Source: Caldifarciminota bacterium (GTDB lineage: Bacteria; Hydrothermota; Tepidihabitantia; B3-TA06). Taken from it: a DNA stretch of 36,409 nucleotides. The translations under genes and the position numbers were made by a program. Shown here in pieces: positions 7,045 to 15,743 of the stretch. Below the pieces are notes generated by a model. That model saw only the letters and a program-made list of their open reading frames with translations. It made no database searches and had not been told where the DNA came from. Where the stretch lies: positions 1-36,409 of the forward strand of contig WJJO01000314.1 of assembly GCA_014729665.1 (NCBI GenBank), in the 5' to 3' direction. Within the stretch, counting starts at the first letter, position 1, and each line of letters starts with the position of its first letter.

Positions 7045-10000
7045 TCATCTCCATTCACCTATCAAGATAAAGGGCGCCCAAAAGAAGGGGTGGGCGTATT
7101 CGCTGTGTATTAGCTGATACTGGGCCTTGCGTAAAGCCTCGGACTTGGGGTTATCCTTCAGCTCCTCGTAGAAGGTTATCATGAACTCCTTTGTGGACTC
7201 ATCCGCCACTGACCATAATGTCGCGACTATTGCAGGCGGTCCCTCCATCGCTAAAGAGAACGCCTTGGCCATACTAACAAACTCCAGCCCCGGCTGTTCG
7301 CCCCCTAAGGCTGTCTGGCATGCCGAAAGCGTTACCAACTGCATCTTATCCCAGGACTGCCCCCAAACCTCCTCCACTGTCCAATGTCCGTCAGTAGAAT
7401 CTGTACTAGCAAGGTGAATGTAGGAATCCAATGGATTATCCGACTTTAATACACAGTGTGTGGCAAGGTGCAGAGCCTGCACGTCAGGGGATACCTTGAT
7501 AACCTGGGGTTCTGTGGCACTGTTGCCGATATATGTCTTAGACTTCCTGTATGTTCCTCCAATAGAGGTTACCTCGGCCTCGGCAGATGGGAGGGGAGGG
7601 TCTATACCTTTAGGATTACCAACCAACGCAAGTGACTTAAGCTTCTTCTGTTTTCCCTGTTTCCGGAATATGCATTCTAAAAGCTCGGTGGAAGTCAGAA
7701 GGTTCCAGTTGTAACGCTCTGTAAGGAATAAGTTGTCGTCGTCCATGAGTGCGCCCCAGGGCAGGTAGTAGAGTTCCCCTGATGGTATGAACGTAACTAT
7801 CTCTGCCTCCTCGAGCTCTTCCTCCAGGGGCTGTATCAAGAGTGAATACAGGGTTGTTAATACCTCCTTGAAAGGTGCTATCTCCTCTGCGTAGAGTTCG
7901 CTGTCGTCATCCTCCCATGTCCAGCCGCGCATCTTGCCGCTGCGCAGTAGTCGTAGTAAGTAATCAGGACCGCAGAACTCCCTGCATGTATGAATCAATG
8001 CGGTCACAGAATCCCTGCCTGCATCAACTGAACGCACCTCGTACTCACCACCTGGGGATATCAGGAACAGGTAAAGCTCGTTCTCTCCCGAATAGAACAT
8101 CAGAAGCTTCTGTCCTGCAGGCAGGTCCTTGCTGATTGAACCAAGATCTGTGGGATGCACCTGAACTGTAAAGGCATAGTCAGGATCTGTACGCACTTCA
8201 GCGGCAACCTTCAGGTACTCTGCCTTGGTGTCTGCTAACAGGGTGGACAGGTTCTCTATATTCGTCTGGTTCTGTAAAGAGTCAGCCTTCTGCTGTTCTT
8301 CAATAAGCTGGCTTTCCAGTACGTTGGTTTTGGTTGCCAGTCTCCTGGCTTCTTCAATCTTCTCCTGTATGGTGCCCTGCCCGAAGTCTATGTCGTAGGT
8401 TTCGTCAAGCTCCTTCTTCAGGGAGGCGGACTTGGAGCGTTCCATATACTCGAACGCCTCTTCGTAGCGTTGCATATCGAGAAGGAGAGAGATTATTGAT
8501 TCATAACGGTCGGTTACCGTCTCGGTATAGCTGACACGCAGTTCCTCGGACTTCAACCTGCCTCGGGATTCCTCGAACACCTCTATTGACTTTTTGTAAT
8601 AAACCAGGGCCGAGTCAAGCTCCCCCTGTTCTTGATAAGCCTTGCCAATACTCAGATAACTCGTTGCAATACGAGGATTGTCTTCACCAATAGCTTCCAG
8701 TCGAATATTCAAAGCCCTTTGGAAATGCTTAAGTGCCTTGTCATAAGCACCCATCTCCATATAAACCTGGCCAATGTCTTCAATAAGTGCATCGGTAAGA
8801 CTAACGCTTCCACCGGTTCCATAAGAATAGATCATCCCAGCATACATACCTTGTGTACCAAAGCTCTTAAGACTGATATCCAAGGACTTCTGCAAATACT
8901 CGAGTGCCTTCTGGTAGTTACCTAGCGAGATATGGAAGCCGCCTATGGAATAGTAATCTAAGGCGACCCTAGGATGCTCAGGGCCAAATACCTTCAGGTT
9001 TATATCAAGCTCCTTCTTAGAGTATTCCAAGGCTCTCTCGTTATCATCAAGTTTGCGATAAATTGAGGCAAGCCATCCGTAACTTATAGCAACGCTTGGA
9101 TCCTTTGGTCCTAAAGTCTTGAGTTTAATATCCAGTGTTTTTTTCTCATACTCAAGTGCCTTTTCATAATCCCCTATATCGAAATAGACTATTCCTATCA
9201 TGCCGTAGTCCCACCATTCCATACTTTCGGGTTCCAGATCCTTGAGCTTAATATCCAGCGATTTCTGTAAATACTCATCTCTCTTCTCATGATTACCAAG
9301 TTCCCCGTACATATAACCAAGCACCCTGTAACTTTCCCCTACGTCCGGGTGCTCTGGTCCTAAGGCTTCAATTAAAACCTTTAAGGCCTTATGGTGATAC
9401 TCAAGGGCTTTCTGGTAATCACCCAGATCGTTATAGACCTTACCGATATCTTTATAAACTTCAGCCACATCGGGGTACTCCAATCCTGATGCTTTGGATA
9501 AAGCCTCTAAGGCTTTTTGGTAATAATCCAACGCCTTCTGATATTGGCAAAGGCTTTGGTAGACTTCCGCTATACTTTCGTAACAATCCGCTATACGAGG
9601 GTGTTCTGCGCCAAAAGCTTTAAGAATAATCTCCAACTTCTTTTGATAACTCTTTAGGGCATCTTGATAATTCCTGATACAACCATTAAGTCGACCAATA
9701 TAACCATAACTCAGGGCTACATCTAGATGATCGGAGCCTAACATCTTCAATCGGATTTCCAAAGCCCTTTCATGATTCTCAAGCGCCTTCTGGAATTTAT
9801 TCAGCCGTTCGTAAACCACACCCATCTTGAAATAGCTTTGGGCAACATCAAGATGCTCTGGCCCAAGGCTTTTCAGACGAATGTCAAGGGCTTTCTGTAT
9901 ATATTCGAGGGCGCGCTCGGGGTTACGAAGTTGATGATAGATATTCCCGATGTCGTTATAGATTATGGCCACATCAGGGTGCTCAGGTCCGAGGGATTTG

Positions 10001-10722
10001 AGCTTGATATCCAGGTCTTTGTAATAAGATTCCAGTGCCTTCTTATAATAATCCTGGGCTTTATCATAGTTATCTAGGGGGTAATTATAGGTAACGCCTA
10101 TGTTGTAATAAGTTGCGGCTACAAGAGGATTCTCAGCCCCTAAAACCTTGAGCCTTATCTCCAAGGCCTTCTCATGGTTCTCAAGCGCCTTCTGGTAGTC
10201 GCCCAAATTCTTATAGACATTACCGATGTTATTTAATGAAGAAGCTGCTCCAACGCTGTCACCATGTGCAAGCCTGATATTCACGGCTATTTGATATTCG
10301 CTGATTGCTTTTTCGTATCTTTCCATCTCGGCAAATGCATAACCCCTCGTATGATAAGCCTGGCCTATCTCAGCACTATCCCTTGTCGTATCTGCCAGAC
10401 TCAAAACCTTATCTGCGTAAAACAAAGCTGAATCCGTGGTACCCAATCCGTTGAATGCCCGGCCAATCTGATTTAAGGCTTTAACCTCGCCCTCTGAATC
10501 AGTAACCCTTCGACGAAGGTCAATTTCTTTTTGCACTACTTCTATCGTTTGTGAATACTCTCCCGTACTTATCAAACTATCCCCGACTGCGTGCAGGCTG
10601 TCTGCAACGGTTTGCAGGGAGTCTTGCTTCACGGATTGAGCCGAGAGATTAAGCGGTAACAAAAATGTAAGTAATAAGTATTTGAAACGCCTATCCCCCG
10701 CACATCTCGTGCGTATACCCAT
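7045..10722 (-). CDS. Exported TPR-CHAT (caspase-like) protein
   Basis: A 1225-residue protein. An N-terminal signal sequence (RRFKYLLLTFLLPLNLSAQS) is followed by a long tract of kinesin-light-chain-type TPRs (about residues 70-780; recurring core ALEIRLKSLGPEHPDVA, about 42-44 residues per unit). A probable coiled coil (near QEKIEEARRLATKTNVLESQ) and a C-terminal CHAT domain complete it. The CHAT dyad is His1089 in LHLATH and Cys1135 in LVTLSACQTALGG, the normal spacing for these clan CD peptidases. The ATG at 10722 has a strong GGAGGAG site. By family, TPRs sense or bind a partner and CHAT cleaves proteins. The signal peptide puts this one outside the cytoplasm, unlike Craspase. No obvious substrate gene is adjacent, so its role is unknown. 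Confidence 0.9.
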   Translation of the reverse strand: MGIRTRCAGDRRFKYLLLTFLLPLNLSAQSVKQDSLQTVADSLHAVGDSLISTGEYSQTIEVVQKEIDLRRRVTDSEGEVKALNQIGRAFNGLGTTDSALFYADKVLSLADTTRDSAEIGQAYHTRGYAFAEMERYEKAISEYQIAVNIRLAHGDSVGAASSLNNIGNVYKNLGDYQKALENHEKALEIRLKVLGAENPLVAATYYNIGVTYNYPLDNYDKAQDYYKKALESYYKDLDIKLKSLGPEHPDVAIIYNDIGNIYHQLRNPERALEYIQKALDIRLKSLGPEHLDVAQSYFKMGVVYERLNKFQKALENHERALEIRLKMLGSDHLDVALSYGYIGRLNGCIRNYQDALKSYQKKLEIILKAFGAEHPRIADCYESIAEVYQSLCQYQKALDYYQKALEALSKASGLEYPDVAEVYKDIGKVYNDLGDYQKALEYHHKALKVLIEALGPEHPDVGESYRVLGYMYGELGNHEKRDEYLQKSLDIKLKDLEPESMEWWDYGMIGIVYFDIGDYEKALEYEKKTLDIKLKTLGPKDPSVAISYGWLASIYRKLDDNERALEYSKKELDINLKVFGPEHPRVALDYYSIGGFHISLGNYQKALEYLQKSLDISLKSFGTQGMYAGMIYSYGTGGSVSLTDALIEDIGQVYMEMGAYDKALKHFQRALNIRLEAIGEDNPRIATSYLSIGKAYQEQGELDSALVYYKKSIEVFEESRGRLKSEELRVSYTETVTDRYESIISLLLDMQRYEEAFEYMERSKSASLKKELDETYDIDFGQGTIQEKIEEARRLATKTNVLESQLIEEQQKADSLQNQTNIENLSTLLADTKAEYLKVAAEVRTDPDYAFTVQVHPTDLGSISKDLPAGQKLLMFYSGENELYLFLISPGGEYEVRSVDAGRDSVTALIHTCREFCGPDYLLRLLRSGKMRGWTWEDDDSELYAEEIAPFKEVLTTLYSLLIQPLEEELEEAEIVTFIPSGELYYLPWGALMDDDNLFLTERYNWNLLTSTELLECIFRKQGKQKKLKSLALVGNPKGIDPPLPSAEAEVTSIGGTYRKSKTYIGNSATEPQVIKVSPDVQALHLATHCVLKSDNPLDSYIHLASTDSTDGHWTVEEVWGQSWDKMQLVTLSACQTALGGEQPGLEFVSMAKAFSLAMEGPPAIVATLWSVADESTKEFMITFYEELKDNPKSEALRKAQYQLIHSEYAHPFFWAPFILIGEWR

Positions 10723-10752
10723 TGCACTCCTCCAGTTTTGGTTGTTTTATCT

Positions 10753-10781
10753 AGTCTAAGGGTATCATCCGAAATTGTCAA
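10753..10781 (-). promoter_or_regulatory. Promoter of the TPR-CHAT gene
   Basis: Minus strand TTGACA (10781-10776), 17-bp spacer, TAGACT (10758-10753). Thirty bases separate the -10 box from the ATG and contain GGAGGAG, so this is a normal leadered message. Confidence 0.65.
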
Positions 10782-10835
10782 GGGGGGTAGGGATAACACC
10801 CACGGCTCGTACCGGATGTTTTAGCCGTCAATGAC

Positions 10836-12137
10836 CTAAGGGGATATCTTCTTGATTATCAAAGGCGGTGGCAAAACCGCTTCATCACCTGTCTCGAAAC
10901 AGCCTTTCAACTCGCGAGCTATTCTTTGTCCTAAAGTCTCGTCGTTGGCGTACACATACGCCAGCGGTTCCCCTTTCTCGACCTCATCACCGATCTTTTT
11001 ATTGATCTTAAAACCGACTGCAGGATCAATACTATCCTCCTTTCGCCTACGACCGGCTCCTAGCTCAACTGCTAACATGCCTATCTTATAGGTGTCTATC
11101 TTCTGGAAAACACCCTCCTTCTCAGCGGTTACCGGAATCTTGAATTCGGCCCGTGGCAGTAGCTTGTAATCCTCAACTACAGCCGGGTTACCCCCCTGAA
11201 GCCGAACCATCTCGATGAATTTATTCAGCCCCTTTCCCGAATCCAGGGCATCCTCGGTCTCCTTCCTTGCATCACCCTGCTTGCGTCCGGCAAGGGAAAG
11301 CATACGGGCTGCAAGTGTAAGAACAAGTTCCCTCAAATCGGGCGGACCTTCTCCCTTAAGACACAACACGGCCTCCTCCACTTCCAGGGCGTTTCCGACA
11401 GCCTTCCCAAGCGGCTGACTCATGTCGGACAGGACCGCCTTGGTCCGCAAATCGAATCTTTTGGTTACCGAGATTATCTTTCGGGCAAGCCCCTCTGCAT
11501 CCCGCTCGTTCTTCATGAACGCCCCGTCGCCGACCTTCACGTCAAGCACAAGGCCCTGGGCGTCTTCGGCAATCTTCTTTGCAGAAATCGACGCCGCTAT
11601 CAACGGGATGGACTCCACGGTGCAGGTAACGTCCCGCAGGCAGTATATAGCGCCGTCGGCAGGGCACATCCGCACGCTCTGCCCCATCATTGCCACACCT
11701 GCATTTGCGAGGTTTTGCTTGAACTCCTCAGTGGAAAGGTCTGTCCGGAAACCGGGGATAGAAGCCAGTTTATCCAGGGTCCCACCGGTATGCCCCAGAC
11801 CGCGGCCCGAAACCATGGGCACCGTCACACCGCAGGCGGCTACCAGCGGGGCAAGGGCTACTGAAACCTTGTCCCCCACACCGCCTGTAGAGTGCTTATC
11901 TATCTTGATACACCGAATGCCTGAAAGATCGAACCTTTCCCCAGAATCTATAAGCGCTTCTGTGTAAGCCGCAAGCTCCTCGTCCCCCAAGCCGTTGAAA
12001 CAGACCGCCATCAACCATGCCGACATCTGGTAGTCGGCTACTTTACCTTCAACGTAGCCTCGTACGAATCGCTTTATATCTTCAGGATGATTCGTTTCCC
12101 CTTCCTTCTTGCCGCGTATGAAGTCGTAGATCCTCAT
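10836..12137 (-). CDS. pdp: Pyrimidine-nucleoside phosphorylase
   Basis: A 433-residue nucleoside phosphorylase that splits uridine, thymidine or deoxyuridine with phosphate, feeding base salvage and pentose use. Family marks are IDKHSTGGVGDKVS (phosphate-binding region) and the signature SGRGLGHTGGTLDKL. The N-terminus (RGYVEGKVADYQMSAWLMA) matches the broad-specificity Bacillus-type enzyme (Pdp) better than E. coli thymidine phosphorylase DeoA, but specificity is not proven. The start at 12137 is fixed by a promoter ending 5 nt before the ATG, with no ribosome-binding site. It is a single-gene unit with no other salvage gene beside it. Confidence 0.94.
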   Translation of the reverse strand: MRIYDFIRGKKEGETNHPEDIKRFVRGYVEGKVADYQMSAWLMAVCFNGLGDEELAAYTEALIDSGERFDLSGIRCIKIDKHSTGGVGDKVSVALAPLVAACGVTVPMVSGRGLGHTGGTLDKLASIPGFRTDLSTEEFKQNLANAGVAMMGQSVRMCPADGAIYCLRDVTCTVESIPLIAASISAKKIAEDAQGLVLDVKVGDGAFMKNERDAEGLARKIISVTKRFDLRTKAVLSDMSQPLGKAVGNALEVEEAVLCLKGEGPPDLRELVLTLAARMLSLAGRKQGDARKETEDALDSGKGLNKFIEMVRLQGGNPAVVEDYKLLPRAEFKIPVTAEKEGVFQKIDTYKIGMLAVELGAGRRRKEDSIDPAVGFKINKKIGDEVEKGEPLAYVYANDETLGQRIARELKGCFETGDEAVLPPPLIIKKISP

Positions 12138-12142
12138 GGATG

Positions 12143-12171
12143 ATACTACTATTGGATTATTTCTCTGTCAA
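12143..12171 (-). promoter_or_regulatory. Promoter of the nucleoside phosphorylase gene (leaderless)
   Basis: Minus strand TTGACA (12171-12166), 17-bp spacer, TAGTAT (12148-12143). Five bases (CATCC) then the ATG at 12137. Confidence 0.78.
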
Positions 12172-12280
12172 CAGTAAAGGTGAATCAACCAATGTCCACA
12201 GCTTCCGGATTATCCTGCCCCTTCCTCTAAAGCGTCAGTTATGGCTTTTCACAAATCCTGCATTACCCTGGATGTAAGCC

Positions 12281-13132
12281 TTACTGTTCCTTTGGCCGGT
12301 CTACCTTCCGCACCTCCACCTGATCAACGAGGTAGTACAAGGGTTCTTCCTCACCCGCGCGTGTTACGGTGTACTTAACCAGTATGATGCTGTAATCCTT
12401 GGGGTCGAAATCATCAAATCTAAGTTCGGCGGTACCGTCCTTGGTTACTGTAATAGGATCCCCTTCGACTTCAACCCACTCCAGGGAGTCATAATCAGGA
12501 TTATCCCAGGTGAGATCAAACATATCGTATCCCTTCGATGTGTATGCGTAACTCCGTTTTACTTCAATGTCCTTGCGTGTATCCTTCGTACCGTAAAGTT
12601 CGAATATATCGAAGATTGTATCGTTTCGTTCAGCCGAATTCTGCACGGTTGCTATTACGGTGTCTGCCGAGGATTCCCAAACCAGTAAAGGGAAGGGTAA
12701 AATAGCAATAGGCGTGGATTTCTTGGCATGGTATGTCCAGTAGGCGATAACCGGAGTAATCTTGAGCCCTGTCTGCATGTGGGCAAGACCGAAGTTCCAC
12801 CATGAACCCTTGGTTAACGGAGGGTTGAACTCCCAGAGCATCAGGGAAGAATTCACTGCGGGAAGGGGCATTTTGAAGAAAATCTCTTGCTTAGGCTCCG
12901 GGTCAACCGGATACTTATCCACAGGGGCAAAGTAATTCAGCGTCAAATCGAAGGTATCAACCCCGCCAATAATCATATGGAAATCGTTAACTCCGTTTTT
13001 GGATTCAACATCTATACGCAGGTGGAAATTTACATAACGGTTGGTTACCACCAGGTTATAAGGCTTGGAACAGTAGGTAGAAATAGTTAAAAACGTTCCT
13101 AATAGTATTAATAACGTTATCTTCCGACTCAT
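12281..13132 (-). CDS. Exported protein of unknown function
   Basis: A 283-residue protein I do not recognise. The N-terminus MSRKITLLILLGTFLTIS is a signal peptide ending in TYCSKPYN; the Cys could be a lipid-attachment site, but Tyr at -1 is a poor lipobox, so a lipoprotein call is weak. The mature part is rich in Asp, Tyr, Val and Thr and looks beta-rich (for example DYSIILVKYTVTRAGEEEP), consistent with a periplasmic or surface domain. The frame is open to 13168, but the ATG at 13132 has GGAGG five bases upstream and places the hydrophobic core correctly. It is monocistronic, with a promoter about 150 bases upstream and an inverted repeat in the leader. Confidence 0.75.
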   Translation of the reverse strand: MSRKITLLILLGTFLTISTYCSKPYNLVVTNRYVNFHLRIDVESKNGVNDFHMIIGGVDTFDLTLNYFAPVDKYPVDPEPKQEIFFKMPLPAVNSSLMLWEFNPPLTKGSWWNFGLAHMQTGLKITPVIAYWTYHAKKSTPIAILPFPLLVWESSADTVIATVQNSAERNDTIFDIFELYGTKDTRKDIEVKRSYAYTSKGYDMFDLTWDNPDYDSLEWVEVEGDPITVTKDGTAELRFDDFDPKDYSIILVKYTVTRAGEEEPLYYLVDQVEVRKVDRPKEQ

Positions 13133-13215
13133 TATGCCTCCTACCACCGAGTTGGTTTTGCAATTCATGAAAGCTCCACCATGGACCTCGGGGTTATCTT
13201 GAGGGCCAGATATGG

Positions 13216-13248
13216 TCCTACTTGTACTTAACCATTTGGCAAGTAGGA
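13216..13248. repeat. Inverted repeat in the leader of the 12281-13132 gene
   Basis: TCCTACTTG (13216-13224) and CAAGTAGGA (13240-13248) are perfect 9-bp arms around a 15-base loop. If transcription of the minus-strand gene starts near 13276, this hairpin is in its 5' untranslated region, about 85 bases before the ATG. It could be a regulatory RNA structure or an operator. Confidence 0.6.
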
Positions 13249-13282
13249 ACTTGCCTAGTTGTTTCCTGATTCCAATTAAGAT

Positions 13283-13310
13283 AGGATAACTAAAAATAGA
13301 AAGTTGTCAA
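13283..13310 (-). promoter_or_regulatory. Promoter of the 12281-13132 gene
   Basis: Minus strand TTGACA (13310-13305), 16-bp spacer, TATCCT (13288-13283). It would give an unusually long leader (about 145 bases) carrying the 13216-13248 hairpin. Confidence 0.55.
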
Positions 13311-13353
13311 GCCCTTTCTGATAAGAAACAATGCAATGAAATAGTAGCAGACA

Positions 13354-13381
13354 TTGACACATTAAATGATACTAATATACT
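13354..13381 (+). promoter_or_regulatory. Promoter of the KAP NTPase gene
   Basis: TTGACA (13354-13359), 16-bp spacer, TATACT (13376-13381). The leader is short and contains GGAGG (13395-13399) before the ATG at 13406. It is back to back with the minus-strand promoter at 13283-13310. Confidence 0.72.
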
Positions 13382-13405
13382 TTTCCTTATAATGGAGGTA
13401 ACAAC

Positions 13406-14698
13406 ATGAAAGATTCATCGAATCCGATTACGATCAATTACTTCAGACATAGTGAGATAAAGACAATTGAGGAAGATAAGTTTGGATTTGAAGATTTGAT
13501 AAGTAAATTTGTAAATGATTTGCAAGCTACTAAACCACCGTATGTAATTGCCGTTACGGGGGAGTGGGGGGTAGGAAAGTCTAGCTTTCTCGATTGTCTT
13601 AAACAAGGAATTAAAGGGGGAGACAATCTAGAGGTTATTGGTCGTATTGAGTTGTGGAAATTCTCTGAACGTATGGATCTTTCTTTGGCTCTTGTATCTG
13701 CGGTCATTGATCACTTTGGTGGATTAAAGTCGAAGATAAAGAACACTGGGAAGAAATTATTAGAAACTCTTGACACGCTTCTTTCATCCACGACAATCGG
13801 GATTCCCGGTTTTTTAAGTTTCAAACCAAGTGGGGGAAAGATCTATAATATTTGGAAGAGAGCAGAAAAGGAGTTACACGAGGAATTTGAAGTCCTCGTT
13901 AGCAGATGTCTCAACGATAAAAAAAAGACAAAACTTGTTGTGCTTATCGACGACCTTGATCGGTGCCTACCTGATAAAGCACTTCAATTTCTTGAAAATC
14001 TAAGGTTTTTCTTTAATAGTGAAAGGGTCATTTTTGTTGTTGCACTAGATGAAGTCGTGATAGCAGATGCAATTACCGCTCGTTTCGGAAAGGATACGGA
14101 AGTAGACGGATACTGGTATTTAGAGAAATTAGTCGATCGTTGGTTTCGAATTCCTATACCAGATGACGACAAAATCAAAAGCTTCCTAATCCAGAAGTAC
14201 ACATCACTTGTTGAGCAAGAAGCGCCGAAAGAATACAAACAAATGTTAGACGATATGTGGTCAGGAAGCAAGTTGGATATAATACGGAGTAGTAAAAACC
14301 CAAGGCGAGTAATAAGCACTCTACAGAGAATGGTGGAGTTCGCTTTGAAATTTGAAGAACCTGAATTTAGAAAGTATGTATTTTATGATTTACCATTTTT
14401 TATCTTGAAGGGAGTTGCCCCTCTGTTGTACCAATACGGAAAACAAGATGGACAACTAATAGTTGATTTTGCTGAATCAACTCCTATGGCACGTGATAGA
14501 CTTAATTTTCGATACGGTGAACAATTACAATCCTTTTACTTAAAGAAGGACATTCAATATATTTGCCAACAAATTCGCGGTTGCGTTACGGGTGATTCTC
14601 TGTTTCAGTCCGAAGAAATTGAGATTCAGCAATTATTGCGAACATACGATTTTGAGGAGAACCCTATGACTATTTACATGGTGGGAAGACGACGTTAG
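13406..14698 (+). CDS. KAP family P-loop NTPase
   Basis: A 430-residue STAND-like ATPase of the KAP family (PF07693; named for Kidins220 and the phage-exclusion protein PifA). Walker A is GEWGVGKSS (residues 52-60), the KAP-type segment RIELWKFS follows at 80-87, and Walker B is LVVLIDDLDRC (177-187). YLEKLVDRWFRIPIP is another family mark. The transmembrane insertion usual in KAP proteins between Walker A and B is not evident (the stretch near 105-150 is only weakly hydrophobic), so this may be a soluble form. Base composition is visibly more AT-rich than the neighbours and it stands alone on the plus strand, suggesting transfer. A defence (phage exclusion) role is plausible by family only. 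Confidence 0.88.
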   Translation: MKDSSNPITINYFRHSEIKTIEEDKFGFEDLISKFVNDLQATKPPYVIAVTGEWGVGKSSFLDCLKQGIKGGDNLEVIGRIELWKFSERMDLSLALVSAVIDHFGGLKSKIKNTGKKLLETLDTLLSSTTIGIPGFLSFKPSGGKIYNIWKRAEKELHEEFEVLVSRCLNDKKKTKLVVLIDDLDRCLPDKALQFLENLRFFFNSERVIFVVALDEVVIADAITARFGKDTEVDGYWYLEKLVDRWFRIPIPDDDKIKSFLIQKYTSLVEQEAPKEYKQMLDDMWSGSKLDIIRSSKNPRRVISTLQRMVEFALKFEEPEFRKYVFYDLPFFILKGVAPLLYQYGKQDGQLIVDFAESTPMARDRLNFRYGEQLQSFYLKKDIQYICQQIRGCVTGDSLFQSEEIEIQQLLRTYDFEENPMTIYMVGRRR

Positions 14699-14731
14699 GT
14701 TTTGCTGCTTGATTAAGAATAAGATGTTCCC

Positions 14732-15643
14732 TCAATCCAGTATGAATTCCACCCGCGAGCAGGTGGAATCGATAACGGTGTTGAGTCTGGCATAGGGAAG
14801 GTTCTCCGAGAGGTATTTGATAATCGGCCGTGCTCGTTCCGCAGTAGGTGCGACCAGGGTTAAACGCGAATAACCTTTGATTTCAAATCGACGGATAACG
14901 TAATCGTAGTAGCGGGTTACAATAGGAGGAGGTATCATGCCGATGTAATCCAGCTTGCCTTCCTCTAAGATAACGGTATTCTCATACGTTATCCCGTTAA
15001 TTTTAATCTCATTTCCTACCCTTCGTTTCTGTGCGCTTTTTTTCATTGTCAGCTTAAATATATAGGTGTAGGGGTCCCCAACGGTCAGGGTCTTTGTGGA
15101 ATCGTCCGCCCTGCCGTCCCAGAGAACCTCGTCCGGAGGCGAACGTTTCCCGCCAAGCCTGCGAAAGGTATTCCCGGACATATCCAGTATGGAAACCTCC
15201 CAGGAAGCAATGCCGGGTGAACCGTAAGCCGACAGATCGATGGGTATAGCCTCGTGATCTAAATCATAGAAGTGCGGTAGATTATGCTCTATGAAGCACT
15301 CCCCGTCGTATTCAACACTGTCAAGTACGGCATCGATAGAGGTCAACTCATCGACCATTACCCTTACCGTATCCCGCCATGTCCTGTAACCCGGCCTGGA
15401 TATTATGAGCTTGTGGATGCCTGGCTTAACCTTCTCGATAAGGTGTGGCGCTGAAAACGCCATCAGATCCCCGTCCAGCCAGATAGAAACATCCCTCGGT
15501 TCGCAGGCAATCCCGATACTGCCGAACGGTTCTTCCTCTTCCTGTCCCCGCAACGGTCCTAACACACCCAACATGAAAAGGATTATTAACGCCACCCTGG
15601 GTACCTGTACCTGACTCTTTACATCATAAAGCGTCCGTCTCAT
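14732..15643 (-). CDS. PEGA-domain exported protein
   Basis: A 303-residue protein with a signal sequence (VPRVALIILFMLGVLGPLRG). A PEGA domain spans about residues 40-110, seen as IACEPRDVSIWLDGD, KVKPGIHKLIISRPGYRTW and the following beta strand. A second region (VSILDMSGNTFRRLGG, VLWDGRADDS, PYTYIFKL) resembles FlgD-type Ig modules. The last ~60 residues (ending RARPIIKYLSENLPYARL...RVEFILD) faintly resemble a degenerate OmpA-like C-terminus, which I would not rely on. PEGA domains are typical of surface or periplasmic binding proteins. The ATG at 15643 has no Shine-Dalgarno site; a promoter ends eight bases upstream. Convergent with the KAP gene. Confidence 0.8.
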   Translation of the reverse strand: MRRTLYDVKSQVQVPRVALIILFMLGVLGPLRGQEEEEPFGSIGIACEPRDVSIWLDGDLMAFSAPHLIEKVKPGIHKLIISRPGYRTWRDTVRVMVDELTSIDAVLDSVEYDGECFIEHNLPHFYDLDHEAIPIDLSAYGSPGIASWEVSILDMSGNTFRRLGGKRSPPDEVLWDGRADDSTKTLTVGDPYTYIFKLTMKKSAQKRRVGNEIKINGITYENTVILEEGKLDYIGMIPPPIVTRYYDYVIRRFEIKGYSRLTLVAPTAERARPIIKYLSENLPYARLNTVIDSTCSRVEFILD

Positions 15644-15651
15644 CGCTGTCT

Positions 15652-15679
15652 AGTATACTTAGTTGAGCGGCTCTGGCAA
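15652..15679 (-). promoter_or_regulatory. Promoter of the PEGA gene (near-leaderless)
   Basis: Minus strand TTGCCA (15679-15674), 16-bp spacer, TATACT (15657-15652). Eight bases then the ATG at 15643. This is the only promoter here whose -35 lacks TTGAC. Confidence 0.65.
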
Positions 15680-15743
15680 GTGACGGGTGTTGTTCGCTAC
15701 AAGACCCGGGGATTAATGCCCGGTACCGTTATCTGAGGATATA

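Noticed and set aside
13388..13393. Perfect TATAAT just before the KAP gene
   Set aside because: It is 28 bases from the TTGACA and would leave only part of the ribosome-binding site in the transcript. TATACT at 13376-13381 fits the 16-bp spacing of this genome better.
15705..15723. GC-rich inverted bases CCGGG...CCCGG behind the leuD-like gene
   Set aside because: Five pairs with an 8-base loop and no T-tract; too weak to call a terminator.
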